This document shows positions 11,402-20,666 of a stretch of DNA of 64,000 nt, piece by piece (positions within the stretch are counted from its first letter, which is position 1; each line of letters opens with the position of its first letter). Under the pieces are notes generated by a model. The model searched no databases. It saw only the letters and a list, made by a program, of their open reading frames with translations, and had not been told where the DNA came from. Position numbers and translations under genes: made by a program. Origin of the DNA: Psychromonas sp. B3M02 (lineage in GTDB: Bacteria; Pseudomonadota; Gammaproteobacteria; Enterobacterales; Psychromonadaceae); NCBI RefSeq assembly GCF_003318165.1, contig NZ_QOCB01000033.1, positions 1 to 64,000 of the forward strand, read 5' to 3'.

Positions 11402-11812
11402 ATGGCAAAAGAATATAGCCGTACTTCTCGAGTTTCTCAGCAAGTACAAAAAGAACTTGCACGAATTCTACAACAAGAAGTAAAAGATCCACGTATTGGC
11501 ATGGTGACTATCTCTGGTGTAGATATCACTCGTGACCTAGCTTACGCAACGGTATTTGTTACCTTTTTAACAATTGGTGACCAAACAAACGAAGAATCAT
11601 TAAAAGGCTTAAATGCTGCTTCTGGTTACATTCGTCGTTTACTAGGTAAAGCAATGCGTTTACGTATTGTGCCGGAAATCCGTTTTACCTTTGATGAAAC
11701 ATTAACTGAAGGTCTACGTATCTCTGAGCTAGTAAGTGGCGCAGTGAAAAACGATAAAGTGAAATTAAAAGAAGCGGGTCGTGAAGACGAGCAAGAAGAG
11801 GAAACACAGTAA
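11402..11812 (+). CDS. rbfA: 30S ribosome-binding factor RbfA
   Basis: Cold-shock-related 30S maturation factor with a KH-type fold. It is 136 residues with the usual [20 protein letters not shown] start and [18 protein letters not shown]. It has an acidic C-terminal tail. Ribosome site AGGAG is 6 bases before the ATG. Its stop codon overlaps the start of truB by one base (TAATG), indicating translational coupling. Confidence 0.96.
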   Translation: MAKEYSRTSRVSQQVQKELARILQQEVKDPRIGMVTISGVDITRDLAYATVFVTFLTIGDQTNEESLKGLNAASGYIRRLLGKAMRLRIVPEIRFTFDETLTEGLRISELVSGAVKNDKVKLKEAGREDEQEEETQ

Positions 11813-12753
11813 TGGCAAAACGTGGAAAGGGTCGCCCGATTAATGGCATCGTTTTATTAGATAAACCTACGGACATCAGTTCCAATCATGCATTACAACG
11901 TGTTAAACGTATCTTCTTTGCACAAAAAGCAGGACATACTGGCGCATTAGATCCACTTGCGACTGGTATGTTGCCTGTTTGTTTAGGGGAAGCGACTAAG
12001 TTTTCACAGTTTTTATTAGATTCTGATAAACGTTACACAGTGACCGCAACATTAGGTGTAAGAACCGATACCAGTGATTCACAGGGTGATGTTGTCTGTG
12101 AAAAGCCTGTTGCAGTGACACAAGAGCAACTTGATCAAGCCTTGGATACATTCCGTGGTGAGATTGAACAAGTGCCTTCTATGTATTCAGCCTTGAAATT
12201 TGAAGGTAAGCCTCTATATAAGTATGCACGTGAAGGGATCACCATTGATCGTCCGGCTCGTCCAATTACGGTTTATGAGATCAATCAATTGCGCTTTGAA
12301 GGCAATGAAGTTGACCTCGATATCCATGTAAGTAAAGGCACTTATATTCGTACAATTGTCGATGATTTAGGGGAGTTATTAGGCTGTGGAGCACACGTTT
12401 CTATGTTACGTCGTACACAAGTTGCTGATTACCCATATCAACGTATGGTCACTATTGAAGAGCTTGAAGCATTAATTGTAAAAGCGAAAACGGAAGATAT
12501 CAGCCCATACGATCTGTTAGACCCGCTATTATTAGAGATGGATACGGCTGTCAAAAATTACCCGGAAGTAAATATTTCTGATGAAATGGGCGCCTATGTA
12601 TTACATGGCCAACCTGTACAAGTGTTTGGTGCACCAGACAATACGATTGTTAGAATCACAGTAGGTGATCAAAAAACCTTTATTGGTGTTGGACAAATGA
12701 ATGATGATGGTTTAATTGCGCCAAAACGCTTAGCTAACTTAGATCTCTCTTAA
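11812..12753 (+). CDS. truB: tRNA pseudouridine(55) synthase TruB
   Basis: Makes pseudouridine 55 in the T loop of tRNAs. It is 313 residues. The catalytic Asp is Asp47 in [13 protein letters not shown], and [10 protein letters not shown] and [14 protein letters not shown] motifs are present. A C-terminal PUA domain is recognisable. It ends the rimP-to-truB run. In many relatives rpsO-pnp come next, but here unrelated genes follow. Confidence 0.97.
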   Translation: MAKRGKGRPINGIVLLDKPTDISSNHALQRVKRIFFAQKAGHTGALDPLATGMLPVCLGEATKFSQFLLDSDKRYTVTATLGVRTDTSDSQGDVVCEKPVAVTQEQLDQALDTFRGEIEQVPSMYSALKFEGKPLYKYAREGITIDRPARPITVYEINQLRFEGNEVDLDIHVSKGTYIRTIVDDLGELLGCGAHVSMLRRTQVADYPYQRMVTIEELEALIVKAKTEDISPYDLLDPLLLEMDTAVKNYPEVNISDEMGAYVLHGQPVQVFGAPDNTIVRITVGDQKTFIGVGQMNDDGLIAPKRLANLDLS

Positions 12754-12780
12754 TTGTATTTCTAGTGAATGGGTATCAAT

Positions 12781-12990
12781 ATGACTAAAATAGACTTTTC
12801 TCAAATTAATAAAACGGCCGCTGACTCTTTTAACCAGCAACGTAACGTTATTAAGCGTATTGCAAAAGGCCAGACGGTACTTTGTGAAACCTGTGATAAA
12901 CCATTAACCTTAAGTGTGCTTAGCGAAGGTGAAAGTGGCGTACAATGTAGTAAAGGTTGTACCCAGATTAATTTAGAACTCGAACAGTAA
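12781..12990 (+). CDS. Small zinc-ribbon-like protein of unknown function
   Basis: About 69 residues. The N-terminal half is basic and helical (DFSQINKTAADSFNQQRNV). The C-terminal half has LCETCDKP and VQCSKGCTQ, four cysteines spaced like a small zinc ribbon. I start at ATG 12781, which has GGGT about 7 bases upstream; an ATG at 12769 would add four residues. It lies 27 bases after truB in the same direction. Compact proteins of this look occur in marine gammaproteobacteria, but I know no assigned role. Confidence 0.7.
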   Translation: MTKIDFSQINKTAADSFNQQRNVIKRIAKGQTVLCETCDKPLTLSVLSEGESGVQCSKGCTQINLELEQ

Positions 12991-13014
12991 AAGTTCAGGT
13001 AGAGGTAATATTTA

Positions 13015-13617
13015 ATGAGCTCAGAACTATATTTTATTTACGACTCTCATTGTCCATGGAGTTATGCAGCAACCCCATTAGTAGTTGCACTGGAAAATGC
13101 ATTTCCTGATATGGAAATAAATGCATGGCACTGTGCGCATTATGACAGTAGTAATAGTGTTGGATTTAATACGCTTAAATCTGTAGAGCAAGAGAGTGAT
13201 GTTATTTTTTCTCAGGACTATGTTCGTTTTGTAGATAGCCCTAAAAACAGTATTATCAGTGCCAATTTATTAACCTGGATTGCTGCTAAGCAACCAGAGA
13301 AATTATTGCCTGTATTACAAGCCTTACAACATGCACATTTTGTTGAAGGTAACTCTTTAGGTAAAAAAATTGATTTTACCGAATTAGCCGAAACGCTAAA
13401 ACTCTCGATACCTAATAAGGTGTTTAAAGAAGAGTTAAGTAAAGATGCCATGTTTGTTCAATCAGACATTAGCGAATTACAAGGCTTTATGGGGACCGCT
13501 TCTTTCCCTGCTTTATTGTTGGTACACAATGATAATGCCGTACTGTTAAATCATGCTCAATATTTGAGTAACCCACAAAGCATTGTGGCCGATGTAGAGA
13601 AACAGCTACAAGGTTAG
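13015..13617 (+). CDS. DsbA/FrnE-like thioredoxin-fold protein
   Basis: About 200 residues with the DsbA-family opening LYFIYDSHCPWSYAATP. The active-site-like motif is C13-P-W-S16, so only one of the two redox cysteines remains. That resembles glutathione-S-transferase-kappa/2-hydroxychromene-isomerase relatives. There is no signal peptide, so it is probably cytoplasmic. A cis-Pro region, TASFPALLLV, sits near residue 160. It follows the small zinc-ribbon gene by 24 bases and ends at a strong terminator. Substrate unknown. Confidence 0.8.
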   Translation: MSSELYFIYDSHCPWSYAATPLVVALENAFPDMEINAWHCAHYDSSNSVGFNTLKSVEQESDVIFSQDYVRFVDSPKNSIISANLLTWIAAKQPEKLLPVLQALQHAHFVEGNSLGKKIDFTELAETLKLSIPNKVFKEELSKDAMFVQSDISELQGFMGTASFPALLLVHNDNAVLLNHAQYLSNPQSIVADVEKQLQG

Positions 13618-13640
13618 TCCTTACCATTCTGCGACTATTA

Positions 13641-13672
13641 AAGGGAATGTGCTAAAACACATTCCCTTTTTT
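13641..13672 (+). terminator. Intrinsic terminator
   Basis: Eleven-base arms AAGGGAATGTG and CACATTCCCTT with a CTAAAA loop, followed by a T-rich tract. It ends the unit containing the DsbA-like gene. Confidence 0.88.
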
Positions 13673-13750
13673 GTTAACCGTTACTTATTGCACTTCTTAA
13701 TACCTAAACGCATACTGTATTTTTATCAACAGTTTCAATGAGAATACAAA

Positions 13751-15610
13751 ATGGCCGATAGTTTCCTGCTTTTTGATATCGAACAAAAAGATCTGCTTGC
13801 TGATGATGTGTTACCCTATTTTGAAGAAAGTATTTTGCCTCGAGCATGGGAAGATCAAGCCTTAACTTTTGCTGAAGGTTCACGTGTTTATGCTTATCTT
13901 AACGATCAGCAAGTGCCAGCAGTGATTGAAGCAGCCATTGCAGGAGGCTGGCATCTGGCTATTTTACCTCACCCTGGTGCTTTATATGCTAAACGTGGAT
14001 TTTGTGCTCAAAGTAGCCTTAAAAAAGCGATTCAAGATGCTGAAAAAAGCGAGGTAAAACAAGTTGATATCGTTCGCTGTAATGATCAAATTCTCTTATC
14101 TTCACTGGTGTTAGGGGAAAGCTTTAATCTGATTCCTACCGCTAAAAGCTTAGGTTTTACAGATAGAGTTAAACTAGGCTGGCATAACATCACTAAAATC
14201 CGTCAAGCTTGTCCTAAAAAGATGACCTTTATCACTGCCAATGAAACGACAGTAACCACTGCTGCCTTAGGCGTGGTGATTGCTGGGCATGTGCATGACT
14301 CTTGGTTATCAAAACATATTTTACCTAATAGCCATATTAACGATGGTATGTGTCATGCCATGATTATTGCTCCTCGGAGTGTGATGGAATTATTGCGTTT
14401 CTTTATCATGACCTCAGTCATTAAATATTATTCTTTACCGAATTTTTTAGGGTTAATCAAAACCACCGCGTTGACTATTACCAATGGCGATAAGTTTGAA
14501 TATTCAATGGATGGCCAAACGCATGACGCTGACACGCTAGCCATTGAAACTCAGCCAGAGCAATTAGCATTACTAGTAGGTGAGTCATTACCGATAATCG
14601 ATGCTTCAAGTGCCAAAAAAGAGCAGGTTAAAACCACGCGTTTACCATCAGGTGGGGCAGTCTCTGAAATCGCTTCTAAGCCATTGGCGTTTATTGCTCA
14701 TGCGGCAACTGATGAATTTAAAGATTTATATCAACTATTAAGAGACAACGCGACGGCGTCTTCTGCTTTCTTAACCTTGATGGGGTTATCAACCTTATTA
14801 GCGAGTGTTGGGCTATTTGCCAGCTCCGCTCCCGTCATTATTGGCGCGATGATTTTAGCGCCGTTAATGGGGCCGATTATCTCATTATCCATGGCCATGG
14901 CGCGACAAGATCCTTCGCTATTAACGGCCAGTGCAAGAACCTTAGGCATTGGTATATTGGTGTCGTTAGGGTTTTCTTCAGCAGCTAGTTTTATTATTCC
15001 TATGGAGATCACGACACCAGAAATAGCAGCGCGATTAAGCCCAAGCCTATTAGATTTAGGCGTCGCGGTTATTTCCGGTATTGCAGGTGCGTATGCACAT
15101 GCCCGAGTAGATGCTGCGAAGAGTTTAGCCGGAGTAGCAATTGCCGTAGCCTTAGTGCCTCCTCTATCGGTAACAGGGATTGGTATTGGTTGGATGGATT
15201 CACACGTAGCTTGGGGCGCTTTGTTATTGTTTCTTACCAACTTGGCTGGAATTGTATTTGCAGCAGCGTTAACTTTCTTAGCACTGGGTTTTGCCCCCTT
15301 TACTCGCGCTAAAAAAGGTTTGATGATCGCCTTTATCGGTGTGGCGTTAGTATCTATTCCTTTGGTGTTTAGTTTCTTACGTTTATCGCAAGAGGCTAAA
15401 ATAATGCAACAGCTGGAAGGCAAAGAAATAGGGCAAGTGGTACTCCGAGAAGTGTATGCTCGCGCACTTGAGCCTACTGAAATATCATTAAAAATTGTTA
15501 CGCCAGAGACTTTAAACAGTGAAAAACTGGATAAAATTAAAAGCAGCATCGAATCGCAGTTACAACAAAAAGTAGTCATGGAAGCACAAGTGGTTATTCG
15601 TAGAGAATAG
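13751..15610 (+). CDS. Lipid-kinase-like / DUF389 membrane fusion protein
   Basis: It is 619 residues in two parts. Residues about 1-290 resemble the diacylglycerol/sphingosine kinase catalytic fold (FAEGSRVYAYLNDQQVPAVI and WHLAILPHPGALYAKRG, with weak conservation of the nucleotide loop). Residues about 310-560 form a DUF389 (TIGR00341-type) membrane domain with about six helices and the family motif SAPVIIGAMILAPLMGPI. A short soluble tail follows. No neighbour suggests a substrate. Whether the N-terminal domain is an active kinase cannot be told from sequence alone. Confidence 0.8.
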   Translation: MADSFLLFDIEQKDLLADDVLPYFEESILPRAWEDQALTFAEGSRVYAYLNDQQVPAVIEAAIAGGWHLAILPHPGALYAKRGFCAQSSLKKAIQDAEKSEVKQVDIVRCNDQILLSSLVLGESFNLIPTAKSLGFTDRVKLGWHNITKIRQACPKKMTFITANETTVTTAALGVVIAGHVHDSWLSKHILPNSHINDGMCHAMIIAPRSVMELLRFFIMTSVIKYYSLPNFLGLIKTTALTITNGDKFEYSMDGQTHDADTLAIETQPEQLALLVGESLPIIDASSAKKEQVKTTRLPSGGAVSEIASKPLAFIAHAATDEFKDLYQLLRDNATASSAFLTLMGLSTLLASVGLFASSAPVIIGAMILAPLMGPIISLSMAMARQDPSLLTASARTLGIGILVSLGFSSAASFIIPMEITTPEIAARLSPSLLDLGVAVISGIAGAYAHARVDAAKSLAGVAIAVALVPPLSVTGIGIGWMDSHVAWGALLLFLTNLAGIVFAAALTFLALGFAPFTRAKKGLMIAFIGVALVSIPLVFSFLRLSQEAKIMQQLEGKEIGQVVLREVYARALEPTEISLKIVTPETLNSEKLDKIKSSIESQLQQKVVMEAQVVIRRE

Positions 15611-15630
15611 AAGTGAGTGATCACTCACTT
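15611..15630. repeat. Perfect 20-bp palindrome
   Basis: AAGTGAGTGA followed directly by its own reverse complement, with no spacer, immediately after the DUF389 gene. It may be a protein-binding site or a weak terminator stem; there is no clear T-run. Confidence 0.5.
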
Positions 15631-15723
15631 TGTTGGGCTAATGGCAGTTAATTAAAAGGACAATGAAACATGTTAAACTGTTCTTTTATTTACGTTTTAT
15701 TAATGGATTTATAACGGTTCTTT

Positions 15724-17514
15724 ATGTTTACGCTTCGTCCTTATCAACAAGATGCTGTCAATGCGACCTTGCATTATTTTCGGCGCTTTAGTTCGCCAGC
15801 TGTGTTGGCTTTATCTACCGGTGCAGGTAAGAGCCTGATTATTGCAGAGCTTGCAAGAATAGCCAAAGGACGTGTGTTAGTACTTGCTCACGTTAAAGAG
15901 TTAGTAGAACAAAACCATGCTAAATATGAAAGTTATGGAGTCGAAGCTTCTATCTTTTCAGCAGGTCTTGGGCGTAAAGAAACCTCGCAGCAAGTGGTCT
16001 TTGCATCGGTCCAGTCGATTGTAAATAACCTAGATTTATTTGATGATGCGTTCTCATTATTAGTCATTGATGAATGCCATCGAGTGCCTATGCAGGGTGA
16101 CTCAAGCTATCAAAAAGTGATTAAACACTTACAAGCCATCAACCCAAACTTAAAGGTGTTAGGGTTAACTGCTACTCCCTATCGATTAGGTTTAGGCTGG
16201 ATTTATCAATACCATACACGTGGCCAAGTCCGTAGCGAAGCTCCTCGCTTTTTTCGTGATTGTATCTTTGATTTACCTATTCGCTTTTTATTAGATGAAA
16301 AGTTTTTAACTGAACCGAAAGTGATGGACATGGCGGTATTAAGCTATGACTTCTCACAAATCTCCCCAGCTAATACGGGCTCTTATAAAGAAGCTGATTT
16401 AAACAAAGTGATTGAGAAGTCCGGTCGAGCCACACCTGAAATTATTAAATCAGTGATCGAACATGCAGCAGATCGCCAAGGGGTCATGATTTTTGCGTCA
16501 ACAGTGAAACATGCTGAAGAGATCATGGGCTATTTATCAGAGCAAAGTGCCGCTTTGATTATTGGCGATACCGCCAGTAAAGATCGTGATCAAATAATCC
16601 AAGACTTTAAACTTAAAAAAATTAAGTACTTAGTCAATGTCTCTGTGTTAACAACAGGGTTTGATGCGCCACATGTCGACCTCATTGCGATTTTACGACC
16701 TACTGAATCAATTAGTTTATATCAACAAATTGTCGGGCGAGGATTGCGCTTATCGGAAGGTAAAACAGATTGTTTGGTGATGGAGTTTGCCGGAAACTGT
16801 TATGACCTATATCAGCCAGAAGTAGGGCAAGAAAAGCCAGAGAGTGGTAGTGAGATTGTGACTATTCCTTGCCCAGCTTGTCAGTTTAATAATAACTTTT
16901 GGGGAAAAGTGGATCCAGCAGGTTTTGTTATTGAGCATTATGGGCGAAAATGCCAAGGCTACTCTTTAAAAATAACCGAAGATGAGCAAGGTAATAAGTT
17001 TGAGGAGCGCGTGCATTGTGACTATCGATTTCGAGCTAAATTTTGTGACCAATGTGGTTTAGATAATGATATTGCAGCACGAGTGTGCGGACACTGTGAG
17101 GCGGTACTAGTTGATCCAGACAAAAAACTACGTGAAGCATTAAAATTAAAAGATGCCATGATTATTCGTTGTGATGAAATGCAGTTAGAAGGCACTAAAA
17201 ATAAACATGGTAAAAACCAATTAAAGGTAACCTACCATGGTGGGCAGGGGCAAATAAGTGAGTTTTGGCAATTAACCACCGCAAAGCAAAAAGCGATATT
17301 TTTGCAGCGCTTTATTCAGCCACACTTAATTGATCGTTTTCGTCCTTTTACTGATTCTTCGGTAACCAAAGTGATTCAAAATGAACATAGGTTGCAAGCC
17401 CCCGAGATTGTTATTGCTCATAAAGTTGGACGATTTTGGCAGGTAAGGGATAAATTGTTCAATATAGAGCAGTTTCCTAAAGCCGTTGAAATATTAGAAC
17501 AAATAGAATCCTAA
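15724..17514 (+). CDS. radD: DNA repair helicase RadD (YejH family)
   Basis: Superfamily 2 helicase-like ATPase; in E. coli RadD works with RecA and SSB in double-strand-break repair. It is 596 residues (E. coli 586). Walker A is STGAGKS at residues 31-37, the DECH box is VIDECHR near 113, and motif III is GLTATPYRLG. Motif VI is QQIVGRGLRL. The C-terminal third has the cysteine clusters CPAC, CDQCG and CGHC that would bind zinc. Start ATG 15724. It is a single-gene unit by spacing. Confidence 0.94.
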   Translation: MFTLRPYQQDAVNATLHYFRRFSSPAVLALSTGAGKSLIIAELARIAKGRVLVLAHVKELVEQNHAKYESYGVEASIFSAGLGRKETSQQVVFASVQSIVNNLDLFDDAFSLLVIDECHRVPMQGDSSYQKVIKHLQAINPNLKVLGLTATPYRLGLGWIYQYHTRGQVRSEAPRFFRDCIFDLPIRFLLDEKFLTEPKVMDMAVLSYDFSQISPANTGSYKEADLNKVIEKSGRATPEIIKSVIEHAADRQGVMIFASTVKHAEEIMGYLSEQSAALIIGDTASKDRDQIIQDFKLKKIKYLVNVSVLTTGFDAPHVDLIAILRPTESISLYQQIVGRGLRLSEGKTDCLVMEFAGNCYDLYQPEVGQEKPESGSEIVTIPCPACQFNNNFWGKVDPAGFVIEHYGRKCQGYSLKITEDEQGNKFEERVHCDYRFRAKFCDQCGLDNDIAARVCGHCEAVLVDPDKKLREALKLKDAMIIRCDEMQLEGTKNKHGKNQLKVTYHGGQGQISEFWQLTTAKQKAIFLQRFIQPHLIDRFRPFTDSSVTKVIQNEHRLQAPEIVIAHKVGRFWQVRDKLFNIEQFPKAVEILEQIES

Positions 17515-17603
17515 AAAAGCATAGGTTTGATCTTTAAGGCACTCGTGTACATATTGAACTTAAAGCATATTGAAATTGAAACATATTAAATAAGGTTAAT
17601 ATT

Positions 17604-18059
17604 ATGAATAAGTTACTTTATATCCTGATCGCGATTGCTGTAATCATTGTCATTGCATTTTTTGTCATGGGAATAATGTCTAAAAAAGGCCAAGCATTAG
17701 GGCTAAAAGAGGGGCGTTTACAAGCTTGCATGAGTACTGATAACTGTGTGATCAGTGAAGTGATTGATAACCAAGCTGCGACTATTGAGCCCTTATCTTT
17801 TAGCGAGCCCAAACCAGTCTTTATAGATAGGCTCACAACGGCCATTAACTCCATGGGCGGCGAAGTCGTAACATCTGATTCATCGTATATCGCTAGTACT
17901 TTTACATCGGGAGTGTTTGGTTTTGTGGATGATGTAGAGTTCAGAGTAACTGATGATCAACAATTGCACTTCAGGTCTTCTTCGCGTGTAGGGCGTAAAG
18001 ACTTTGGCGCAAATAAAAAACGTATTGAGCAACTTAAGGCGTTATTAGCTGACCAATAA
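17604..18059 (+). CDS. Membrane-anchored DUF1499 protein
   Basis: About 151 residues. One N-terminal membrane segment (residues 3-24, LLYILIAIAVIIVIAFFVMG) is followed by a soluble domain. Its second half, FVDDVEFRVTDDQQLHFRSSSRVGRKDFGANKKRIE (in pieces: FVDDVEFRV, HFRSSSRVGRKDFG, NKKRIEQL), is typical of DUF1499. The family's function is unknown. The next small gene starts 17 bases downstream, so the two probably form an operon. Confidence 0.75.
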   Translation: MNKLLYILIAIAVIIVIAFFVMGIMSKKGQALGLKEGRLQACMSTDNCVISEVIDNQAATIEPLSFSEPKPVFIDRLTTAINSMGGEVVTSDSSYIASTFTSGVFGFVDDVEFRVTDDQQLHFRSSSRVGRKDFGANKKRIEQLKALLADQ

Positions 18060-18076
18060 GAGCAAAAGGAATTATC

Positions 18077-18388
18077 TTGGATAAAAATATTGAACAACTA
18101 TTAACGTTAGTGGCAGAGACAAACGACTTGTTAATAGAAAAATACCCAGACCTATCAAGTACGGTTGGGTTATTAGAGCAAAGTTTACAAGCGTCAAATG
18201 CCGTGACCATTAATAATATTAAACGCAACGTAAAGTTGATGTTTATTATCTTGGATGCACACCCTGACGTTGTTGGAGTAGGCACAGGAGAAGCAGGTAC
18301 CGAAGCCTTTACCTTTATTGATCAATATCAGCTATCAGCAATCACTACTGAATTAGTCATGCAACTAGCTGAAAAATATATTGTTTAA
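18077..18388 (+). CDS. Hypothetical protein of 103 residues
   Basis: I do not recognise this family. It starts with TTG at 18077, preceded by AAAGGA at good spacing. It is mostly helical with Leu-rich N-terminal repeats and no signal or membrane segment. A run of small hydrophobic residues, HPDVVGVGTGEAGTEAF, lies near residue 75. It sits 17 bases after the DUF1499 gene and is probably co-transcribed. Confidence 0.6.
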   Translation: MDKNIEQLLTLVAETNDLLIEKYPDLSSTVGLLEQSLQASNAVTINNIKRNVKLMFIILDAHPDVVGVGTGEAGTEAFTFIDQYQLSAITTELVMQLAEKYIV

Positions 18389-18434
18389 TTGTATTGCCTA
18401 CATCACCTATTGAGCATTTTCATTGGAGAAACAC

Positions 18435-19628
18435 ATGAGTAAAAAGATATCGACTTTATCAATGATAGGAGCAGCCTTACTAACGGCCGTGCTAAGCCAT
18501 CCTTTAGTCCATGCTGAGTCTGAGCATCAACAGGGCCCTGGTCCTGGTCATCCTCCTTCGCCAGCTGATACCGCTGAAAATGCAGCCATCCAAGCTCGCT
18601 TAGGAGATACAAGCACACTGATGGGGTCCATTGCCATTCCTGAGTCGGTAGATACCTGTGGAGATGAGCCAGGAGTGCCACGTTTACTGTGTTTAATTGA
18701 AATATTGAAATCAAGTGTCTCTGATGAAGTATTAGCATTAATGCAATTAGACTACTCTGTTGCTGAAGCCAAAAAGTGGAGCAATCTTCCAGCGGGTGCA
18801 TTTCCTTCTCGTCCTGGTGTCTTTTTAGGCGAACTAAAAGTTGAGCAACGTGGTGTGGTTAAAGCCATTCTAATGGAAGCCGCAGGACTAAAAGAAAATG
18901 AAGGCTTTGATGAATTGCTACAAACCCTTAATGCTGATGATTATATCGGCACAGTCAGTGATGATTATAAAGCCGGTTATTCATCATTCAACGCTAAAAT
19001 AGCTTTCTTAGGGACACCGTCTCAAACGGGTCTTTGGGAGCTATATTATGGGGGACATCACTTAGCTTTCTCAAATACATACAAAGAGGGGGAATTGATT
19101 GGCGCGACGCCTTCATTTAGAGGAATAGAACCTTTTCATGCCTTTGAAATGAATGGACGAACTAATATTCCGATGCTACAAGAGAGAGATACTTTTGCCG
19201 CGTTGCTTAATGCTTTGACGCCAGAACAATTAAAACAGGCTAAACTAGAAGGGACTTATCGCGATATTTTAGCTGGCCCGCAGGCCGATGATGCTATTCC
19301 TGAAGAGCAGGAAGGATTAAGTGTTAGTCAACTCACTAACACGCAAAAAGTATTGTTACTGAAAGCGATTGCCACCTATGTTGAAGATATCAATGCCATC
19401 GATGCTAAAAAATATATGGATAAATACCGTGAAGAACTCGACGATACTGTGATTGGGTATTCAGGTACAACTGATTTAAACAGTGAAGATGACTATGTAC
19501 GTGTTGATGGGCCTTCGCTATGGATTGAGTTTTCTTTACAATCTAATAAATCAACCAACGAAAAAGGCAATCACCCACACTCAGTATGGCGAGATAAAAC
19601 CGATGATTACGGCGGCCAAACGGAATGA
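18435..19628 (+). CDS. Exported DUF3500 family protein
   Basis: 397 residues from ATG 18435, which has GGAG 6 bases upstream. Signal peptide about residues 1-28 (STLSMIGAALLTAVLSHPLV then HAES). The body matches the DUF3500 pattern: LWELYYGGHHLAFSNTYKEG, then ATPSFRGIEPFHAFEMNG, and a C-terminal VRVDGPSLWIEF with HPHSVWRDKTDDYGGQ. The His-rich conserved residues suggest metal binding, but the role is unknown. The next gene overlaps by four bases (ATGA), so the two are translationally coupled. Confidence 0.8.
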   Translation: MSKKISTLSMIGAALLTAVLSHPLVHAESEHQQGPGPGHPPSPADTAENAAIQARLGDTSTLMGSIAIPESVDTCGDEPGVPRLLCLIEILKSSVSDEVLALMQLDYSVAEAKKWSNLPAGAFPSRPGVFLGELKVEQRGVVKAILMEAAGLKENEGFDELLQTLNADDYIGTVSDDYKAGYSSFNAKIAFLGTPSQTGLWELYYGGHHLAFSNTYKEGELIGATPSFRGIEPFHAFEMNGRTNIPMLQERDTFAALLNALTPEQLKQAKLEGTYRDILAGPQADDAIPEEQEGLSVSQLTNTQKVLLLKAIATYVEDINAIDAKKYMDKYREELDDTVIGYSGTTDLNSEDDYVRVDGPSLWIEFSLQSNKSTNEKGNHPHSVWRDKTDDYGGQTE

Positions 19629-20215
19629 TATTTGCGAAGTTATTGCTTGCACAGGATAAGTTAAACACAACTATGCAAGTGAGTTTACTTGTATTGTTGT
19701 GTTTACTCAGTGCACCAACAGTACAGGCTCATTCACTTCCAGGGAGCGTGTTAACCTTATCAGAAGCTCAGAATGATACGTTAACCATAGCGATTAGTTT
19801 CCCTTTAGAAGATCTTATTATCGCAGCACCTGAACTTGAAGGGTTAATGGAACTTGAGGATGAGCAAAAGCTACCAGAGAAATCATTAAAGCAATTGAAT
19901 ACCTACTTGCAAGCGCATATGTTTATCTTAAGTGGAACGAAACAGTTAACGCTGCTCCCTCAACAAGCGGAAATAGATGTGGTTTACCATGACCATCTCG
20001 GGTATTTTCGCTCTTTGGTTGTCGAGTTAACGGCAAAATTGCAACAAACTAGTTCGTTTCCATTGCGCTTAAGTTACGATGTCATCATGCATGAAGTCCG
20101 AAATCACAGGGCAACGGTCTACTGGCAAGAAGCGGATAATAGCTTAACTACATTATCTAACTTTGGGTTCAAGAAGTTGCACGGGAAACCAGTGCTTCAT
20201 CATTTAAATCACTAA
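19625..20215 (+). CDS. Exported protein resembling the N-terminal domain of HupE/UreJ-like proteins
   Basis: 196 residues. A hydrophobic signal-like segment (about 18-34, VSLLVLLCLLSAPTVQA) is followed by AHSLPGSVLTLSE and a beta-rich extracytoplasmic domain. This resembles the periplasmic N-terminal part of HupE/UreJ_2 proteins, which normally continues into about six membrane helices. Those are absent here, since the gene stops after residue 196. Either a stand-alone secreted version or a truncated gene. It overlaps the DUF3500 gene by four bases, a pairing that may be functional. Confidence 0.65.
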   Translation: MIFAKLLLAQDKLNTTMQVSLLVLLCLLSAPTVQAHSLPGSVLTLSEAQNDTLTIAISFPLEDLIIAAPELEGLMELEDEQKLPEKSLKQLNTYLQAHMFILSGTKQLTLLPQQAEIDVVYHDHLGYFRSLVVELTAKLQQTSSFPLRLSYDVIMHEVRNHRATVYWQEADNSLTTLSNFGFKKLHGKPVLHHLNH

Positions 20216-20308
20216 CGAATTGAGCTAACTAGTTTGTGAGTGAATAAAGTGAGTTAAAGCGATAGATAATATTCCACTAAAAATAATAATAAAAAAGAGA
20301 AGGTAAGC

Positions 20309-20506
20309 ATGAACGTTAACAAAATAGCATTAATTATAGGCATCATCTGTATCCTACTGGGGACCACCGTTTCTGTTTTAGGGATTTGGGGATACATTGG
20401 TGATAGTGGTTTGGTATGGCGTGCATTATCTACATTAGTGGTCGTATTACTGGGCGTGATTTTAGCGGTCACCATTAATAATATGACCTCTGGAAAAGAT
20501 AAATAA
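20309..20506 (+). CDS. Small two-helix membrane protein
   Basis: 65 residues with two membrane segments (about 6-26 and 37-56) and a short charged tail SGKDK. AGAAGG lies 7 bases before the ATG, supporting translation. Family not recognised. The sequence following the stop codon forms a long stem-loop. Confidence 0.6.
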   Translation: MNVNKIALIIGIICILLGTTVSVLGIWGYIGDSGLVWRALSTLVVVLLGVILAVTINNMTSGKDK

Positions 20507-20528
20507 CCAACTCATGGGTTGTGCTTGA

Positions 20529-20569
20529 AATGAAGTAAATAAGAGAGCTGTAATGCTCTCTACTTCATT
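20529..20569 (+). terminator. Two-part stem-loop after the small membrane gene
   Basis: AATGAAGT pairs with ACTTCATT, and inside it GAGAGC pairs with GCTCTC around TGTAAT, with an asymmetric internal bulge. No strong T-run, so it may be a weak terminator or mRNA stabiliser. Confidence 0.45.
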
Positions 20570-20666
20570 AATTCAAATAATCCGCCTACCAGCCAGTTCT
20601 ATATCATTGAGCCCGGTAAAGGTCTAAAGGGCGAAGGGATAGGTGGTAAACTACTTAGCTAAAAGG

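Noticed and set aside
14731-15624. Long open frame on the minus strand opposite the DUF389 gene (about 297 codons)
   Set aside because: Fully antisense to a well-supported gene, low-complexity Ala/Ile/Asn/Thr composition, no ribosome site or family resemblance.
20585-20663. Open stretch ending EGIGGKLLS that hints at an acetyltransferase remnant
   Set aside because: Only about 30 codons, no start codon or ribosome site, and too short to support a family.
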